NCBI GenBank assembly: GCA_002399435.1
Contig: DHDO01000067.1
Location: 68,178-76,601, forward strand
DNA length: 8,424 nucleotides
Direction: 5' to 3'
Source of the DNA: Firmicutes bacterium UBA4874
Lineage (GTDB): Bacteria > Bacillota > Clostridia > Caldicoprobacterales > DTU083
In this document: positions 7,544 to 8,424 of the stretch, in pieces
How positions within the stretch are numbered: position 1 is the first letter of the stretch
Layout: each line of letters begins with the position of its first letter
Notes under the pieces: generated by a model
The model's input: the letters and a program-made list of their open reading frames with translations, nothing else
What the model was told of the DNA's origin: nothing
Databases searched by the model: none
Position numbers and translations under genes: made by a program

Positions 7544-7558
7544 CTTTACCATGTAAAG
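7544..7558. repeat. Short inverted repeat between xylB and the GH3 gene
   Basis: CTTTAC and GTAAAG form a perfect 6-bp inverted repeat around a 3-base loop. On the minus strand the stem is followed by the T-rich TTCTATTCTT, so it resembles a very weak terminator. It may also be an operator or processing site. I found no convincing promoter in this 131-bp gap, so the two genes are probably cotranscribed. Confidence 0.25.
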
Positions 7559-7567
7559 CACTCCTGT

Positions 7568-7587
7568 GTTCCTATGTAAGTTCCTAT
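7568..7587. repeat. Direct repeat GTTCCTAT x2 upstream of the GH3 gene
   Basis: Two exact copies of the octamer GTTCCTAT (7568-7575 and 7580-7587) are separated by GTAA, giving a 12-base period. They lie about 90-110 bases before the GH3 ATG. AraC-type regulators often bind direct repeats, so the site could be a target of the regulator encoded nearby, but a 12-base period is not a full-length AraC site and chance is possible. Confidence 0.25.
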
Positions 7588-7608
7588 AATGTACTCCCAT
7601 CTACACAT

Positions 7609-8424
7609 CTACATTTTGGGAAACAGATCCTTCAGCCCCGGATAAAGGCTCCGGTATACCCGGTATCTTTCATTATAAAGAGAAACGATTGCAGGGTCCG
7701 GCTCCACTGTAGTCCGGATTTGGACAATCTTTTCCACAATCTCCTCCACGGAAGCGTAAGCTCTGCAGCCCACCGCAGCCAGCATGGCAGCACCAAGTGC
7801 CGGCCCTTCTTCCACGGACAGGATGTCCACCTTCAGATTCAGAACATTGGCCAGGATTTCTCTCCAGAGAGGACTCTTCGCTCCGCCGCCGCACATTTTG
7901 GTCCTCTTTATCCCGGTTCCCAGGGATCGGGCAACCTCATAGGAATCCCGGATTGCAAATGCCACTCCCTCCATCATGGCAAGGGTCATATCCTTCCGGG
8001 TGGTTTCCATGGTCATGCCGACAAAGGCTCCTCTGGCATTGGGATCATTGTGGGGAGAACGCTCTCCCATCAAATAGGGAAGAAAATACACCCGGTTGCT
8101 GCCCAGATTATGAATATCCTTCTGCTCTCCGGCAAAATCCTTCGTCTTCAGGATCTCTTCCATCCACCACTTATTGCAGGAAGCAGCACTGAGCACCACT
8201 CCCATGAGATGATAATTGCCATCCGCATGGGCAAAGGCATGAAGGGCATTGTTTTTATCCACTTCAAATTGTTCACTGGAAACAAACAGGGTGCCGGAAG
8301 TACCAAGGGAAACGTTGCACCTTCCTTCCCCCACGGTACCGGTCCCCACTGCAGCAGCCGCATTGTCCCCTGCCCCTGCCACAATTTTGACATTCCCGGG
8401 TAAACCAAATTCCCCGGCGATCTC
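7609..8424 (-). CDS. xylB: Xylulokinase, C-terminal part (5' end beyond the window)
   Basis: This FGGY-family kinase phosphorylates D-xylulose to xylulose 5-phosphate, the last step by which xylose enters the pentose phosphate pathway. The frame is open to the window edge and gives 271 residues; full xylulokinases have about 490-510, so roughly the C-terminal half is present. The fragment shows the catalytic aspartate in AGAGDNAAAAVGTG (Asp20 of the fragment), SLGTSGTLF (39-47), YLMGERSPHNDPNARG (117-132), typical of XylB, and the nucleotide-binding GGGAKSPLW and EGPALGAAMLA motifs. The GTG at 8380-8382 is internal, since clear family sequence lies upstream of it. The gene ends with TAG at 7611-7609, 131 bases before the GH3 start. 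Another FGGY pentulokinase cannot be fully excluded, but the motif set and the xylosidase neighbour favour XylB. Confidence 0.92.
   Translation of the reverse strand, partial: EIAGEFGLPGNVKIVAGAGDNAAAAVGTGTVGEGRCNVSLGTSGTLFVSSEQFEVDKNNALHAFAHADGNYHLMGVVLSAASCNKWWMEEILKTKDFAGEQKDIHNLGSNRVYFLPYLMGERSPHNDPNARGAFVGMTMETTRKDMTLAMMEGVAFAIRDSYEVARSLGTGIKRTKMCGGGAKSPLWREILANVLNLKVDILSVEEGPALGAAMLAAVGCRAYASVEEIVEKIVQIRTTVEPDPAIVSLYNERYRVYRSLYPGLKDLFPKM

Noticed and set aside
7720..8403. Open frame of 227 codons on the plus strand
   Set aside because: It lies antisense to xylB, has no recognisable family features, and xylB shows strong conserved motifs on the other strand.
1..8424. CRISPR array, tRNA, rRNA, insertion sequence or phage genes
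   Set aside because: I saw no regularly spaced repeats, no tRNA-like cloverleaf or rRNA sequence, and no transposase or phage motifs in the translated frames.

Overview
The window is a block of genes all on the minus strand, so it reads from right to left. It looks like a carbohydrate-utilisation locus of a Gram-positive Bacillota bacterium, probably a clostridial (Lachnospiraceae-like) gut or plant-fibre degrader. Three things point that way: strong AGGAGG-type ribosome binding sites, a lipoprotein binding protein with two permeases of the LplB/LplC (YteP/YtcP) type, and a membrane-anchored AraC regulator of the YesS type. The genus is an inference from gene style only.

Layout in transcription order. 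(1) 8424-7609: C-terminal part of a xylulokinase (xylB), cut by the window edge. (2) 7608-7478: a 131-bp gap with a short direct repeat and a small hairpin. (3) 7477-5336: a cytoplasmic family 3 glycoside hydrolase, best read as a beta-xylosidase-like enzyme, with a probable terminator over its stop codon. (4) 5229-2926: a 767-residue two-pass membrane AraC-family regulator. (5) 2925-2707: a 219-bp regulatory region with a good promoter, a perfect 16-bp palindrome just after the predicted start of transcription, further inverted repeats and a possible 15-codon leader ORF. (6) 2706-1936: a lipoprotein solute-binding protein that holds only the N-terminal half of its family. (7) 2056-1046 and (8) 1032-142: two ABC permeases. 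(9) 44-1: a strong intrinsic terminator that ends the unit.

Together the genes suggest import of a short xylan-derived oligosaccharide, hydrolysis inside the cell by the GH3 enzyme, and entry of xylose into the pentose phosphate pathway through xylulokinase. The xylose isomerase this needs is not in the window, nor is an ATPase for the transporter. Many CUT1 transporters borrow a shared MsmX-type ATPase, so the missing ATPase is not surprising.

The most notable observation is at about 1960-1990. The binding-protein reading frame loses its family character and runs into DNA that encodes the start of the first permease in another frame. The simplest reading is a deletion of about 0.9 kb or more that removed the C-terminal half of the binding protein, the intergenic region and the native start of the permease. 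If real, the importer is probably inactive or altered; it could also be an assembly error. I saw no clearly new type of system, and no CRISPR array, tRNA, rRNA or insertion sequence.
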